In this document: positions 26,673-35,233 of the stretch, in pieces
Layout: the number at the start of each line of letters is the position of its first letter
Position numbering within the stretch: the stretch's first letter is position 1
Assembly (NCBI GenBank): GCA_021371955.1
Contig: JAJFVD010000012.1
Location: 310,001-374,000 of the forward strand
Reading direction: 5' to 3'
DNA from: Bacteroidales bacterium
Lineage (GTDB): Bacteria > Bacteroidota > Bacteroidia > Bacteroidales > UBA932
DNA length: 64,000 nucleotides
Translations under genes and position numbers: made by a program
The notes under the pieces: generated by a model
The model's input: only the letters and a program-made list of their open reading frames with translations
Told to the model about the DNA's origin: nothing
Databases searched by the model: none

Positions 26673-27170
26673 TTAGAGAGTTCTTGCCCATTCGGCAACT
26701 TCCATATCCCGCAGTTCGCCCTGCTCAATCCGGAACCGGACAGCAGTGCGGACATTATGAAAACCCTGAACACCGGCAGCTCCGGGATTTATTGTCATCA
26801 TATTGTACTTTTTGTCGAAAACAACTTTAAGTATATGTGAGTGGCCACAGATAAACAAATCCGGCCTATGAGCCGTAATGAGCTGAAGTGCGCGCTGGTC
26901 GTAACGGCCGGGATAACCGCCAATGTGCATCATGAGAACCTTCATCTTTTCGACCTCCATAACCTGAATATACGGATGAACTAAGCGGACAGAGGTTCCG
27001 TCACAGTTCCCGTAAACCCCTCTCAGAGGTTTGAATGCCTTAATTTGATCTGATACTTCAATGTTTCCAAAATCACCGGCATGCCAGATTTCATCGACAT
27101 CTTTGAAAAACTCCCTGAGGGAATCATCAAAATAACAGTGGGTGTCCGACAGTAGTCCAATAAAGGCCAT
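26673..27170 (-). CDS. YfcE/MJ0936-type metallophosphoesterase
   Basis: A 165-aa single-domain calcineurin-like phosphoesterase. Metal-binding motifs are in order: SDTH (about 8-11), WHAGDFG with the bridging Asp, YGNCD, MHIGG, and the final GHSH. Family members cleave phosphodiester model substrates; the physiological substrate is unknown. It starts 9 bp after the NagX-like gene on the same strand and ends 34 bp before the S9 peptidase start. Confidence 0.9.
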   Translation of the reverse strand: MAFIGLLSDTHCYFDDSLREFFKDVDEIWHAGDFGNIEVSDQIKAFKPLRGVYGNCDGTSVRLVHPYIQVMEVEKMKVLMMHIGGYPGRYDQRALQLITAHRPDLFICGHSHILKVVFDKKYNMMTINPGAAGVQGFHNVRTAVRFRIEQGELRDMEVAEWARTL

Positions 27171-27179
27171 AAATCTGCA

Positions 27180-28367
27180 CTAAAGTTTAATTATAATTTT
27201 CTTTCGGTACAGCCATATCGCCATAGATGTGAAGATTGTCACATAAATGAGTGCATACATAAGCGACCCCCATTCATTGTTGCCCAGAAGAGCAGCGCAA
27301 ACATTTTTGTAAAACCAGGTGGAGGCGGAAACTGTAGTCTCTTTAATTGTCCAGTCGTCGGTTACAACAATGGTTGTCCATTTAATCATCCTGCCCAGGG
27401 TTTTTGCAAAAATCCCCGCCATTACAAATGCAAACAAAGGGTTGAGCCCCATTGCCTTGAACGGGAAGAAAATCTTCTCCTTGCCTTTTACGTCAATAAA
27501 GTAGATAAAGAGTGCCAGCATGAGAATGGACCATCCGCCGGTATAGAACACATAAGCAGGTGTCCATAGAGGCTTGTTGATAGGAATGAATATGCTGAGG
27601 ATAACGCCTATGGCCAGAGAAATGAGACCAATCGTGTAAAGTTTTCCCACAGCATCAATTTTTTGTTCGGATCTGCGGATAATTCCGCCAATCAGGAATC
27701 CGAATAAAACGGTTGCAGAGCCGGACAGAACGCCCAAAAGTCCTTCCGGATCAAATGGAACGCCAAAACCATGATATATATGTTTGTCACCAACAAGTGC
27801 AGCATCAATCGGGCCTGAAATATTTCCCTCAATTGAGAATGGGTCGCCCGTGCCAAAAAGAACAAGAATGAGCCAGTGGATAGCCATGAGTACAACCATC
27901 CCGACAATTATCCTGTTTTGTTTTTTCAGCCATAGGGCAATAAATCCTCCCACAAGATAACACAGGGCAATTCTTTGCAGCACACCAAAAATGCGGATGG
28001 AATTAAGGTATACCATATAATTTTCTCCGAAGGTGAGTTCGTGATTTAGCGTGGTCGGGTAGAACGGGTATGCGTTGAGGGCAAGTCCTGTAATGAAAAT
28101 AAGCGCAGCGCGTTTGACAAGTTTTTTAACCGACGCACTGTTAAGGCCGTCGTTGTACTTGGCAAAAGCAAACGAGAGAGCAGCACCAACAATAAAAAGG
28201 AAAAAAGGAAAAACAAGGTCGGTAGGAGTACATCCGCTCCACGCGGCATGCTTGAGCGGTGGAAATATTTTGGACCAGGTTCCGGGATTGTTTACCAGAA
28301 TCATCCCTGCCACTGTCATGCCCCTGAGTACATCAAGAGCAGTGTATCTGTTGGCCGCAGTTTTCAT
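27180..28367 (-). CDS. NagX/HGSNAT-like (DUF5009) multi-pass membrane protein
   Basis: A 395-aa protein with about ten hydrophobic segments. The start NRYTALDVLRGMTVAGMILVNNPG and the following W-x-G-x-T-P-T-D-L-V-F-P-F-F-L-F are hallmarks of the heparan-alpha-glucosaminide acetyltransferase-like / DUF5009 family. The human member acetylates terminal glucosamine across a membrane; bacterial NagX members are linked to GlcNAc use. The substrate is not known here. It may be co-transcribed with the phosphoesterase downstream. Confidence 0.85.
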   Translation of the reverse strand: MKTAANRYTALDVLRGMTVAGMILVNNPGTWSKIFPPLKHAAWSGCTPTDLVFPFFLFIVGAALSFAFAKYNDGLNSASVKKLVKRAALIFITGLALNAYPFYPTTLNHELTFGENYMVYLNSIRIFGVLQRIALCYLVGGFIALWLKKQNRIIVGMVVLMAIHWLILVLFGTGDPFSIEGNISGPIDAALVGDKHIYHGFGVPFDPEGLLGVLSGSATVLFGFLIGGIIRRSEQKIDAVGKLYTIGLISLAIGVILSIFIPINKPLWTPAYVFYTGGWSILMLALFIYFIDVKGKEKIFFPFKAMGLNPLFAFVMAGIFAKTLGRMIKWTTIVVTDDWTIKETTVSASTWFYKNVCAALLGNNEWGSLMYALIYVTIFTSMAIWLYRKKIIIKL

Positions 28368-28410
28368 AGTTCTAAGTTTTGAGGTTCCAACAAAAATAAC
28401 CTTTTTATTG

Positions 28411-28418
28411 TATATTTG
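28411..28418 (+). promoter_or_regulatory. Putative -7 box for rsmE
   Basis: TATATTTG fits TAnnTTTG and ends 8 bp before the rsmE ATG. No TTG at the right distance is seen. Confidence 0.35.
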
Positions 28419-28426
28419 CCTTAGAT

Positions 28427-29161
28427 ATGGAGCTATTTTTTACAAATAACATTATAGGTTCCCTTGCCACGCTTGACGAGCAGGAGTCTGCACACTGTAT
28501 TAAGGTATTAAGGAATAAGCCCGGAGACTCAATTTTCCTCACAGATGGCTCCGGCATTTTGTTCAGGGGTGAGATTGTTTCTGTAACCGGTAAAAAGTGC
28601 AATGTGAACATTGTCGAGAGCATATCCGGAAGAGATTCCCGCCCATATTACCTGCATATAGCGGCTGCTCCCACTAAAAACCTTGAGAGATATGAGTGGT
28701 TTCTTGAGAAGGCAACAGAATTTGGTGTAGACGAGATAACACCAATAATTGGTGCCCACTCGGAGAGGAAAATCTATAAAAAAGAGAGGGGAGAAAGAAT
28801 AATTCTTTCCGCAATGAAGCAATCGTTAAAGGTTACATTGCCAAAACTCAGCGAACCTGTGGACTTTGAAAAATTTGTATCAGAGGCAGGGAAAAGTTTC
28901 GATGGAGATAAACTCATCGGGCACTGCAATGAAGGTGAAAAGGTGAGTCTGACAAATCATTTGCTCGCATTGAAAGAAAACAGGGGAGAATTACGGGTAC
29001 TTATTCTCATTGGGCCTGAGGGAGATTTTTCTCCGGAAGAGGTCGAACTCGCAAAAAAGAATGGGTTTGTTCCATTCACAATGGGGGATTCCAGATTCAG
29101 GGTTGAGACTGCTGCCATTGCAGCTGTTTCGGCTGTCTATTTTCTGTCTCAGAAGCAATAA
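28427..29161 (+). CDS. rsmE: 16S rRNA (uracil(1498)-N3)-methyltransferase
   Basis: A 244-aa SPOUT-family methyltransferase that methylates U1498 of 16S rRNA in the assembled 30S subunit. The N-terminal PUA-like part has ESAHCIKVLRNKPGD; the SPOUT knot has AAPTKNLERYEWFLEKATEFGVDEITP, LIGPEGDFSPEEVELA and FTMGDSRFRVETAAIAA. Length is normal. It is convergent with the tsaC-like gene (8 bp between stops). Confidence 0.95.
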   Translation: MELFFTNNIIGSLATLDEQESAHCIKVLRNKPGDSIFLTDGSGILFRGEIVSVTGKKCNVNIVESISGRDSRPYYLHIAAAPTKNLERYEWFLEKATEFGVDEITPIIGAHSERKIYKKERGERIILSAMKQSLKVTLPKLSEPVDFEKFVSEAGKSFDGDKLIGHCNEGEKVSLTNHLLALKENRGELRVLILIGPEGDFSPEEVELAKKNGFVPFTMGDSRFRVETAAIAAVSAVYFLSQKQ

Positions 29162-29169
29162 TCAAATTG

Positions 29170-29739
29170 CTATTTTCGAATTATTTTAATTTCGCCGCCA
29201 AGTCCCAGCTGAATTATCGAAGAAGGTTTGCCTGTGGCACCGGCTTCTAAATCGGGATCGGCACACCAGTCAACACCGTCTCTCACGTCTTTTGAAATGT
29301 CTCCGAAATGCACAGGAGATGCCTCTCCGGAAATATTTGCAGATGTAGAAACAACAGGCCGGCGAAACTTGTAAATAAGTTTTTTGCAAAATTCATGATC
29401 GGGAATTCTTATGCCAACGCTTCCGTCCTCTGCTGTGACATTTGCAGCAAGACCTACAGCTCCCGGGTAGATGATTGTAAGAGGAGTATCCGCAACCTCA
29501 ATCAGCTGGTCGGCAATCTCGGGAACCTCTTTTATGTATCTGTAAAGCATATCCGGCCCGTCAACAAGAACAATGAGGCTTTTGCTGTCGGAGCGTTTCT
29601 TTAGTGCGAAGACTTTTTCAACGGCTTTAGGATTAGTGGCATCGCAACCTATTCCCCACACGGTGTCGGTAGGGTAAAGTATAATTCCGCCCTCTTTAAG
29701 TATTTTAACGGCTTCTTCAACTGCTGCAATGATGTTCAT
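29170..29739 (-). CDS. tsaC: L-threonylcarbamoyladenylate synthase (Sua5/YrdC/TsaC)
   Basis: A 189-aa YrdC-domain protein that forms threonylcarbamoyl-AMP from threonine, bicarbonate and ATP, the first step of t6A synthesis. Signatures are EGGIILYPTDTVWGIGCDATN, LKKRSDSKSLIVLV, GSVGIRIPDHEF and RPVVSTSANISGEASP. It has no Sua5 C-terminal domain, so it is the short TsaC type. It is the last gene of a minus-strand run from the 105-aa protein through mutL. Confidence 0.93.
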   Translation of the reverse strand: MNIIAAVEEAVKILKEGGIILYPTDTVWGIGCDATNPKAVEKVFALKKRSDSKSLIVLVDGPDMLYRYIKEVPEIADQLIEVADTPLTIIYPGAVGLAANVTAEDGSVGIRIPDHEFCKKLIYKFRRPVVSTSANISGEASPVHFGDISKDVRDGVDWCADPDLEAGATGKPSSIIQLGLGGEIKIIRK

Positions 29740-29755
29740 ACCTGCTGATATTAAT

Positions 29756-30856
29756 TTATGGTACTATGATTTCTGTAATAACCGGATAGTGATCGGACCA
29801 CCGGACTTTAGGGTTTTTGTGACTAAGGCTCCAGTATCCCTCGGGGTGAAGGACATAGTCTATCCTCAGGAGTGGCCAGAGAAATGCATAGGTGGCGCTG
29901 AATCCTTTTCCCGATTCACGAAAAGTGTCTTTTCTCCCTTTTGAGAGAATCTGATATGTATATGACATTGGCGTGTCATTAAAATCTCCGCAGATTATTG
30001 CAGGATATTTGCTTGCCTGAAGGTGGGCTGCAATTGCGTCAACCTGGCGCGATCTTCTTTTGAATGTTCCGGCTACCTTGTCGTGCACCTCCATTATCTC
30101 ATCGGATACCTTATCGCTTTTTGTCATTTTCATGATGAGAGAAGTTAACGATATGCTGTGAGATTCGAGGTGAGTATTGTATATCCGTATTGTTCTTCCG
30201 TAATGGTCAATGTCGCTGTATATGCAAAGATTTGTGCCGCCTTCAAACTGGACCCTTCCGTTGCTGAGGATAGGGTATTTGCTCAGAGTTAAGTTGCCAA
30301 AAAGGTTTCCGCTTTTAAACCGGAAAAAGCGATGGGTGTAGTAGGGGTAATCCGGGAAGAATGTTTTGATATCGGCAGTATCGCCTATGTAGAATTCCTG
30401 AAAACAAACTACTGAAGGGTCTTCGCTTGCAATGTATCTTGCAACTCCGGCAAGAGTCGCTTTTCTGTCCAAGCCCTTTTTCTGATCGAACATTCCAACA
30501 TTATACGATGCAATTTTAAGTGAGATTCCTTCGGCTCCCCTGTCGGGTTCGCCCCAGCGGACAAAGCGGTCGGCAAATAAAATTGCGGGAAGAAGCACGA
30601 TAAATGTGATCCATGTAGCTCCCGACCTGCGTATCATTCCCAAAATGAGGAGTGCAATATTCACGAAAAGTATCGGAATGAAATACAGCCCGAAAAAGAG
30701 CGGGAATGTAATGATTGAAGGATTTATGAGTACAGAGAAATAGGAGATGATAAGAGCAAGGGCAGAAATTATGAGAGCCAGCCGGAACAACAGGGCAACA
30801 GGCCATGGAGAACGGCTTCTTTTTTCTTTTTTCGGACCCTTTTTCCTCTTTACCAT
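29756..30856 (-). CDS. Membrane-anchored endonuclease/exonuclease/phosphatase-family protein
   Basis: A 366-aa protein. It begins with a Lys/Arg-rich stretch (MVKRKKGPKKEKRSRSPWP) and about three hydrophobic segments (25-110). The EEP domain then shows KIASYNVGMFD, VVCFQEFY with the catalytic Glu, YNTHLESHS, ICGDFNDTP and WSDHYPVITEI. The family includes nucleases and phosphodiesterases; Bacteroidota have many of this membrane form with unknown substrates. Its ATG overlaps the rhomboid gene stop by one base. Confidence 0.88.
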   Translation of the reverse strand: MVKRKKGPKKEKRSRSPWPVALLFRLALIISALALIISYFSVLINPSIITFPLFFGLYFIPILFVNIALLILGMIRRSGATWITFIVLLPAILFADRFVRWGEPDRGAEGISLKIASYNVGMFDQKKGLDRKATLAGVARYIASEDPSVVCFQEFYIGDTADIKTFFPDYPYYTHRFFRFKSGNLFGNLTLSKYPILSNGRVQFEGGTNLCIYSDIDHYGRTIRIYNTHLESHSISLTSLIMKMTKSDKVSDEIMEVHDKVAGTFKRRSRQVDAIAAHLQASKYPAIICGDFNDTPMSYTYQILSKGRKDTFRESGKGFSATYAFLWPLLRIDYVLHPEGYWSLSHKNPKVRWSDHYPVITEIIVP

Positions 30857-31536
30857 CAGTAATACATTTTATTGTTCTTTTTCCAGTACAGGATAAGAAG
30901 ATACCCGAAAAGCATACCCCCTAAATGTGCAAAGTGAGCTATGTTTCCTCCGGTGTTTGATATGCCAAGGAAAAGCTCAATTGCTCCGAATATGAGCACA
31001 AACCATTTTGCCTTTAATGCAACAGGAGGTATAATAAGCTGAAGGACATTGTTCGGGAAAAGCATTCCGTATGCCAGCAAAACTCCGTAAACAGCTCCAG
31101 ACGCACCAACAGTTGGAGTATACATTATAGTTTCGATGTTTGCTTTTGCAACTGCACTTCCTGCCTGCAGGGCAGCCATTTGCGAAGAGACATCTATGTA
31201 CAGTACAAGCGAGTGGAGAGCTGCTGCTCCAAGCCCTGTTACCATGTAGTAAAGGAAAAACTTCTTGCTTCCCCAAATCTGCTCAAGCGCAACCCCGAAA
31301 ATAACGAGGGAGTACATGTTGAAAAACAGGTGAATGAAGTTCCCGTGCATGAACATGTGGGTAATGAACTGATAGGGATGAAACAGTTCCGAACCGATAT
31401 AGAAAAGAGAGAACTTCTCATACATGAAATTACCCGTGAAATAGGTAATTAAAAGCATGAGGGCGTTAATTATGACCAGGTTTTTAATAACCGGAGGCAT
31501 ACTGCTGAAAAATCCTGAGCCTCTGTATGGCATCAT
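30856..31536 (-). CDS. Rhomboid-family intramembrane serine protease
   Basis: A 226-aa protein with about six transmembrane segments. It shows the rhomboid features HMFMHGNFIHLFFNMYSL, the nucleophile in GASGAVYGV, and the catalytic His in HFAHLGGMLFG. Rhomboids cleave substrates within the membrane. It lies 26 bp after mutL and is coupled to the EEP-domain gene. Confidence 0.93.
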   Translation of the reverse strand: MMPYRGSGFFSSMPPVIKNLVIINALMLLITYFTGNFMYEKFSLFYIGSELFHPYQFITHMFMHGNFIHLFFNMYSLVIFGVALEQIWGSKKFFLYYMVTGLGAAALHSLVLYIDVSSQMAALQAGSAVAKANIETIMYTPTVGASGAVYGVLLAYGMLFPNNVLQLIIPPVALKAKWFVLIFGAIELFLGISNTGGNIAHFAHLGGMLFGYLLILYWKKNNKMYY

Positions 31537-31562
31537 ATTTAGTAGTTTTTAATTATTAATCT

Positions 31563-33329
31563 TTATAAAGCAAGCCTGTTATCCAGCTCGTTGAGTGAAA
31601 GAACAGCCATGCAAACTTTTCCCGACGGTGAGATTGATGGTTCTTTGCAGGCAAACAAAGCGTCTACAAGTGCCTGGGCTTCCAGATTGTTCAGCCCCGA
31701 CAAAATGCCGCCTGAGCCTGCCCTTGAAAGGGTGAGAGCCACCTGTTCCTTTATGTGAGGGCCAAAATCCTGCCCGCCCTCTAAAAGTTTCTCAAGCAAA
31801 GAATCTGTAATTTGTTCAATATTTTCAATATCATCCGAAAAACCTTCGGGTATTCCGCAAAGGCGATATTTGCCGTCTTCTTCGCGGATATCAAATCCCA
31901 GCTGCAAAATCTGGGCCCGGCTCTCGTTCACGACAGACTTTTGACCTTCGCTCAATATGAGCTCTTTTGGAAATAGTGTCTGCTGAATTGTTGCATATTC
32001 GTTACAAATTGAGTTCATGTATCTCTCATAAAGAATCCTTTCCTGTGCCCTGCGGATATCTATTACAAGCAATCCCGATTTGAGAGTTGTTATAATATAC
32101 CTTCCTGCGAGATGCAGAATTGGTTTGGGAATAACGGCCCCATCGTTGAACAGCGGCCCGGACGAACCCGGCGCAGAACTCACAGAGCTGTAATTTGGTG
32201 ACCTTCTCTCAAAACGATTCTCAAGGTCGTTGTCAAATGGATTAAATAGTGGGTCGTAATCAATTTTTGGAGGGGGAACATAATATCCTGCCTTTACTTT
32301 CGGAATTTCGGGCGCACCTTCCTGGTCGAAGTCTATGCTGGGCATGAATGAATTTTTGCCAAGCGACTCTCTTGCAGCACTCTGGAGGATGTCAAAAATA
32401 GCGTAGTCATCCTCAAACTTCACTTCAGTCTTTGAGGGATGTATATTTACGTCAATTCTCTCCTGGTCAGCTTCAAAAAATATGAAGAAAGAGGGGATTG
32501 TCCCGTCCTGGATGAGATTTTCGTATGCTTTTAAAATGGCTTTCTGGAAATAGGGGCTTCGGAAAAACCTTCCGTTCACAAAGAAATACTGATTACCGGG
32601 GGTCTTTCTGGAATCCTCCGGCTTGCCAATGTATCCTTTAATTTTAACAATGGTTGTATCAACAGAAAGCTCTACAAGTTCCTTTCCCAGCTCCTTCCCT
32701 GCAATACCCTGAATACGCTGGCGCAGATTTGAAGGGGGAAGATTATATATTTCGGTGCCATTGTTTGTAAAGTAAAAATATAAATCCGGGCGGGTGAGAG
32801 CTACGCGGGTAAACTCGGAAAGAATCTGACGATATTCCGAAGAGTCGGATTTTAGAAATTTCCGCCTTGCGGGGATGTTATAAAATATGTTTCTTACAAT
32901 AAAGTTTGAGCCAACAGGAGACGATATCTCCGAGTGTTGAGTGAGCTTTGATTCTGCAAATTTTACCTCGAATCCTATTGCATCTTCGGCACGCCTAGTG
33001 CGCAGGGTGATTTCGGCAACTGAGGCGATTGAGGCAAGCGCCTCTCCCCGGAAGCCAAATGTTCCAAGCTTTTCAAGGTCTTCGATTTCTTCAATTTTTG
33101 ATGTGGCGTGTCGTTCGAAAGCGAGTTCGGCATCTCGGGGAGACATTCCGCAGCCATCGTCAATAACCTGTATAAGAGTTCTTCCCGAGTCCTTTATGAG
33201 TACCCGGATGGTCTTTGCTCCCGCATCGACAGCATTTTCCATCAGCTCTTTAACTACAGAAGCAGGCCTTTGAACAACCTCTCCGGCCGCAATTAAATTT
33301 GAGACGTGGCTTGGTAAAACTTTTAACAT
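31563..33329 (-). CDS. mutL: DNA mismatch repair protein MutL
   Basis: A 588-aa protein. The N-terminal GHKL ATPase is complete: KELMENAVDAGA, DDGCGMSP, RHATSKIEEIEDL and TFGFRGEALASI. The variable linker (about 330-410) is Pro/Ser-rich. In the C-terminal dimerisation domain, the position of the endonuclease motif DQHA(x)2E(x)4E reads DIRRAQERILYE, so Gln and His are missing while the glutamates remain. Endonuclease activity is therefore doubtful. The last residues ACKEPSISPSGK replace another part of the nuclease site. It sits between the 105-aa membrane protein (6 bp) and the rhomboid gene. Confidence 0.95.
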   Translation of the reverse strand: MLKVLPSHVSNLIAAGEVVQRPASVVKELMENAVDAGAKTIRVLIKDSGRTLIQVIDDGCGMSPRDAELAFERHATSKIEEIEDLEKLGTFGFRGEALASIASVAEITLRTRRAEDAIGFEVKFAESKLTQHSEISSPVGSNFIVRNIFYNIPARRKFLKSDSSEYRQILSEFTRVALTRPDLYFYFTNNGTEIYNLPPSNLRQRIQGIAGKELGKELVELSVDTTIVKIKGYIGKPEDSRKTPGNQYFFVNGRFFRSPYFQKAILKAYENLIQDGTIPSFFIFFEADQERIDVNIHPSKTEVKFEDDYAIFDILQSAARESLGKNSFMPSIDFDQEGAPEIPKVKAGYYVPPPKIDYDPLFNPFDNDLENRFERRSPNYSSVSSAPGSSGPLFNDGAVIPKPILHLAGRYIITTLKSGLLVIDIRRAQERILYERYMNSICNEYATIQQTLFPKELILSEGQKSVVNESRAQILQLGFDIREEDGKYRLCGIPEGFSDDIENIEQITDSLLEKLLEGGQDFGPHIKEQVALTLSRAGSGGILSGLNNLEAQALVDALFACKEPSISPSGKVCMAVLSLNELDNRLAL

Positions 33330-33335
33330 GGGCCG

Positions 33336-33653
33336 TTATTGAAGGATAGATCCCATCCCTTTAGCAATATAGTACAGCACAACAATAAAAACTATTAATG
33401 TGATAAATACTATTACTCTGTTAAATAGAGGAGAACCTGCCTGGCGGCGGTTATAGTAAATTTTTTGCTGGATTTTGCCTCGGATGTTTTTCCCCGGCAT
33501 ATAATCCCTGTCCTTGCCTTTGTCATGCTCCTGTCCCTCCTTGGCAGCGCGGATTTTTTCGTCCAGCGCCTCTTTGCGGGGGTTGTAGTATAGAGGCTGA
33601 TAGTCGAAAACCCTGTGTTTGGGGTTGTTGAAAAAACCTAAATTTAAGCCCAT
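33336..33653 (-). CDS. Small conserved membrane protein upstream of mutL
   Basis: A 105-aa protein with a charged N-terminal two thirds (KEALDEKIRAAKEGQEHDKGKDRD) and one C-terminal transmembrane helix (VIVFITLIVFIVVLYYIA). The motif FDYQPLYYNPRKEAL and the arrangement before mutL are, to my knowledge, shared with other Bacteroidota. The function is unknown. The start is 6 bp before mutL and it is divergent from ispF. Confidence 0.75.
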   Translation of the reverse strand: MGLNLGFFNNPKHRVFDYQPLYYNPRKEALDEKIRAAKEGQEHDKGKDRDYMPGKNIRGKIQQKIYYNRRQAGSPLFNRVIVFITLIVFIVVLYYIAKGMGSILQ

Positions 33654-33678
33654 AGCACTCCGTTTAATAATTGTGTGA

Positions 33679-33686
33679 CAAAGATA
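33679..33686 (-). promoter_or_regulatory. Putative -7 box for the mutL operon
   Basis: TATCTTTG on the minus strand fits TAnnTTTG and lies 25 bp before the start of the 105-aa gene. No exact TTG at the right spacing. Confidence 0.35.
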
Positions 33687-33710
33687 ACAATATTTACAGG
33701 AAAAAAGTTG

Positions 33711-33718
33711 TAGTTTTG
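33711..33718 (+). promoter_or_regulatory. Putative -7 box for ispF
   Basis: TAGTTTTG fits TAnnTTTG and ends only 3 bp before the ispF ATG at 33722, which would give an essentially leaderless message. The -33 element is not evident. Confidence 0.3.
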
Positions 33719-33721
33719 TGT

Positions 33722-34234
33722 ATGAACAAAACAGAAATTGCCGGCAAAATCAGAATTGGAAATGGCTACGATGTTCACGCCTTTGCGCCCGGGCTTCCCC
33801 TTTGGATATGCGGAATAAAAGTAGAACACTCCCTTGGTTGCGTGGCCCATTCAGATGGTGACGCGCCCATTCATGCCCTTTGCGATGCCATGCTTGGTGC
33901 TCTTGCACTTGGCGACATTGGAAAGCACTTCCCGGACACCTCTGCCGAATTCAAAGGCATCGACAGTAAAATACTTCTTGCCCGTGTTTATGGTTTAATC
34001 CGCGAAAATGGTTTCTGCCTGGTAAATGCCGATATCACAATTGCCCTGCAGCGTCCGAAGCTCTCCCCCCATATTGAACAGATGCGTACAACCTTGTCTT
34101 CTGTTCTTGCCTGCGACATTTCCCAAATATCAGTAAAGGCCACCACCACAGAACACCTTGGTTTTGTTGGCCGTGAAGAGGGAATTGAGGCCTATGCTAC
34201 AGTTCTTCTGATCAGGGAAGAGGTGTCAATTTAA
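33722..34234 (+). CDS. ispF: 2-C-methyl-D-erythritol 2,4-cyclodiphosphate synthase
   Basis: A 170-aa enzyme of the MEP isoprenoid pathway. I use the ATG at 33722; an earlier in-frame codon at 33671 would add residues unlike the family. Metal ligands and signatures are GNGYDVHAF, HSDGDAPIHALCDAMLGALALGDIGKHFPDT, NADITIALQRPKL and KATTTEHLGFVGREEGIEA. It is followed after 4 bp by an M23-like gene. Confidence 0.95.
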   Translation: MNKTEIAGKIRIGNGYDVHAFAPGLPLWICGIKVEHSLGCVAHSDGDAPIHALCDAMLGALALGDIGKHFPDTSAEFKGIDSKILLARVYGLIRENGFCLVNADITIALQRPKLSPHIEQMRTTLSSVLACDISQISVKATTTEHLGFVGREEGIEAYATVLLIREEVSI

Positions 34235-34238
34235 TATC

Positions 34239-35219
34239 ATGAAGCGGTTTTTACTGTCGTTTCTCCTCTTCTTTGGATTTCTTTTTCCAGCTGATCTTTT
34301 TTCTCAGGAGGCAGTTCCCGAAGTAATTGTCAAATATGAATCCCTAAGAGACGGGTCATATATTTTTTACGCGATTAACAACAGCAAACACATAGTAACT
34401 ATTGATCTCGATTTTACCGAGCTGGAAAATCTCTCTGCAGACAAGCCAATCCCATTCAGGGGAGAAGCAAAACCAGGAAGGACAAACCTGTTTGAGATTT
34501 CGTATATAACAAAAGGCGTACAAGTTAAATTCAAATATGAGTTCACCTATATTGCCGGTTGTGCATACTCCGCTCCGGACTACTCATTCGTATACCTTTT
34601 ACCGGTAAAGGAGGGCAGTAAAGCCCGGGTCACAAACTTTTCCAAAATATGTCCCACATTGCCCGGTGATATTGCAGACCAGGATTGTGCCATTTATCTC
34701 CGTGCCGAAAAAGGAGATACCGTTTACGCTGCCAGAAGCGGATATGTGTTCAAAGTTACCGATCCGTCCCTCGATTCCGGAGCCGCTTCGGCTGATACCA
34801 TTCACCTCAAATCGATAGAAATTTACCATTCCGACGGCACCTTCGGGTATTATCAGATTCTGGACAAGATTTTTGTAAAGAGCGGAGATAGAGTCTTTGC
34901 AGGCCAGCCTTTGGCAACAGTCCTTACCGAAGGGATTCCTTTTCCTCCGCATTTTGTCTTCGCCGTTTACCACAATACCGGCCGCCTGCTGGACAGATAT
35001 GGAGTTCATCATGAATCACCACCGTCTCCGGTGAGAGAACTCCTGCAAAACAATTTGTATTACGAACAAGGCTTAATTCCGGTCAGATTTATCACCAGGG
35101 AAGAGGAGATAATTTATCTAGAGCCATTCAACGATTACACCTCCGTCCATCCGGAACAACTTGTAATAAAAGAGCTTACGCGCAAAGAGGCCAAAGGCAG
35201 AACGCAGTCTGAAAAATAA
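34239..35219 (+). CDS. Exported degenerate M23 (LytM-like) peptidase-fold protein
   Basis: A 326-aa protein with signal peptide MKRFLLSFLLFFGFLFPADLFSQ. Residues about 140-265 follow the LytM fold (AEKGDTVYAARSGYVFKV, YHSDGTFGYYQIL, VKSGDRVFAGQPLATV, PPHFVFAVYH). The zinc ligands of active M23 enzymes are not intact: no HxxxD is seen, and the HxH position is reduced to a single His (PHFVF). It is probably not catalytic and may, like EnvC-type proteins, regulate another wall enzyme. Likely co-transcribed with ispF. Confidence 0.75.
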   Translation: MKRFLLSFLLFFGFLFPADLFSQEAVPEVIVKYESLRDGSYIFYAINNSKHIVTIDLDFTELENLSADKPIPFRGEAKPGRTNLFEISYITKGVQVKFKYEFTYIAGCAYSAPDYSFVYLLPVKEGSKARVTNFSKICPTLPGDIADQDCAIYLRAEKGDTVYAARSGYVFKVTDPSLDSGAASADTIHLKSIEIYHSDGTFGYYQILDKIFVKSGDRVFAGQPLATVLTEGIPFPPHFVFAVYHNTGRLLDRYGVHHESPPSPVRELLQNNLYYEQGLIPVRFITREEEIIYLEPFNDYTSVHPEQLVIKELTRKEAKGRTQSEK

Positions 35220-35233
35220 AAAGCTTACTGTTG

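Noticed and set aside
26639..26773. Extending the S9 peptidase start upstream to 26773
   Set aside because: The extra 45 residues overlap the phosphoesterase gene and precede a clear signal peptide at the ATG at 26638.
33671..33721. Upstream start for ispF
   Set aside because: It would use a non-ATG codon and add 17 residues not typical of the family, and would include the probable promoter box.
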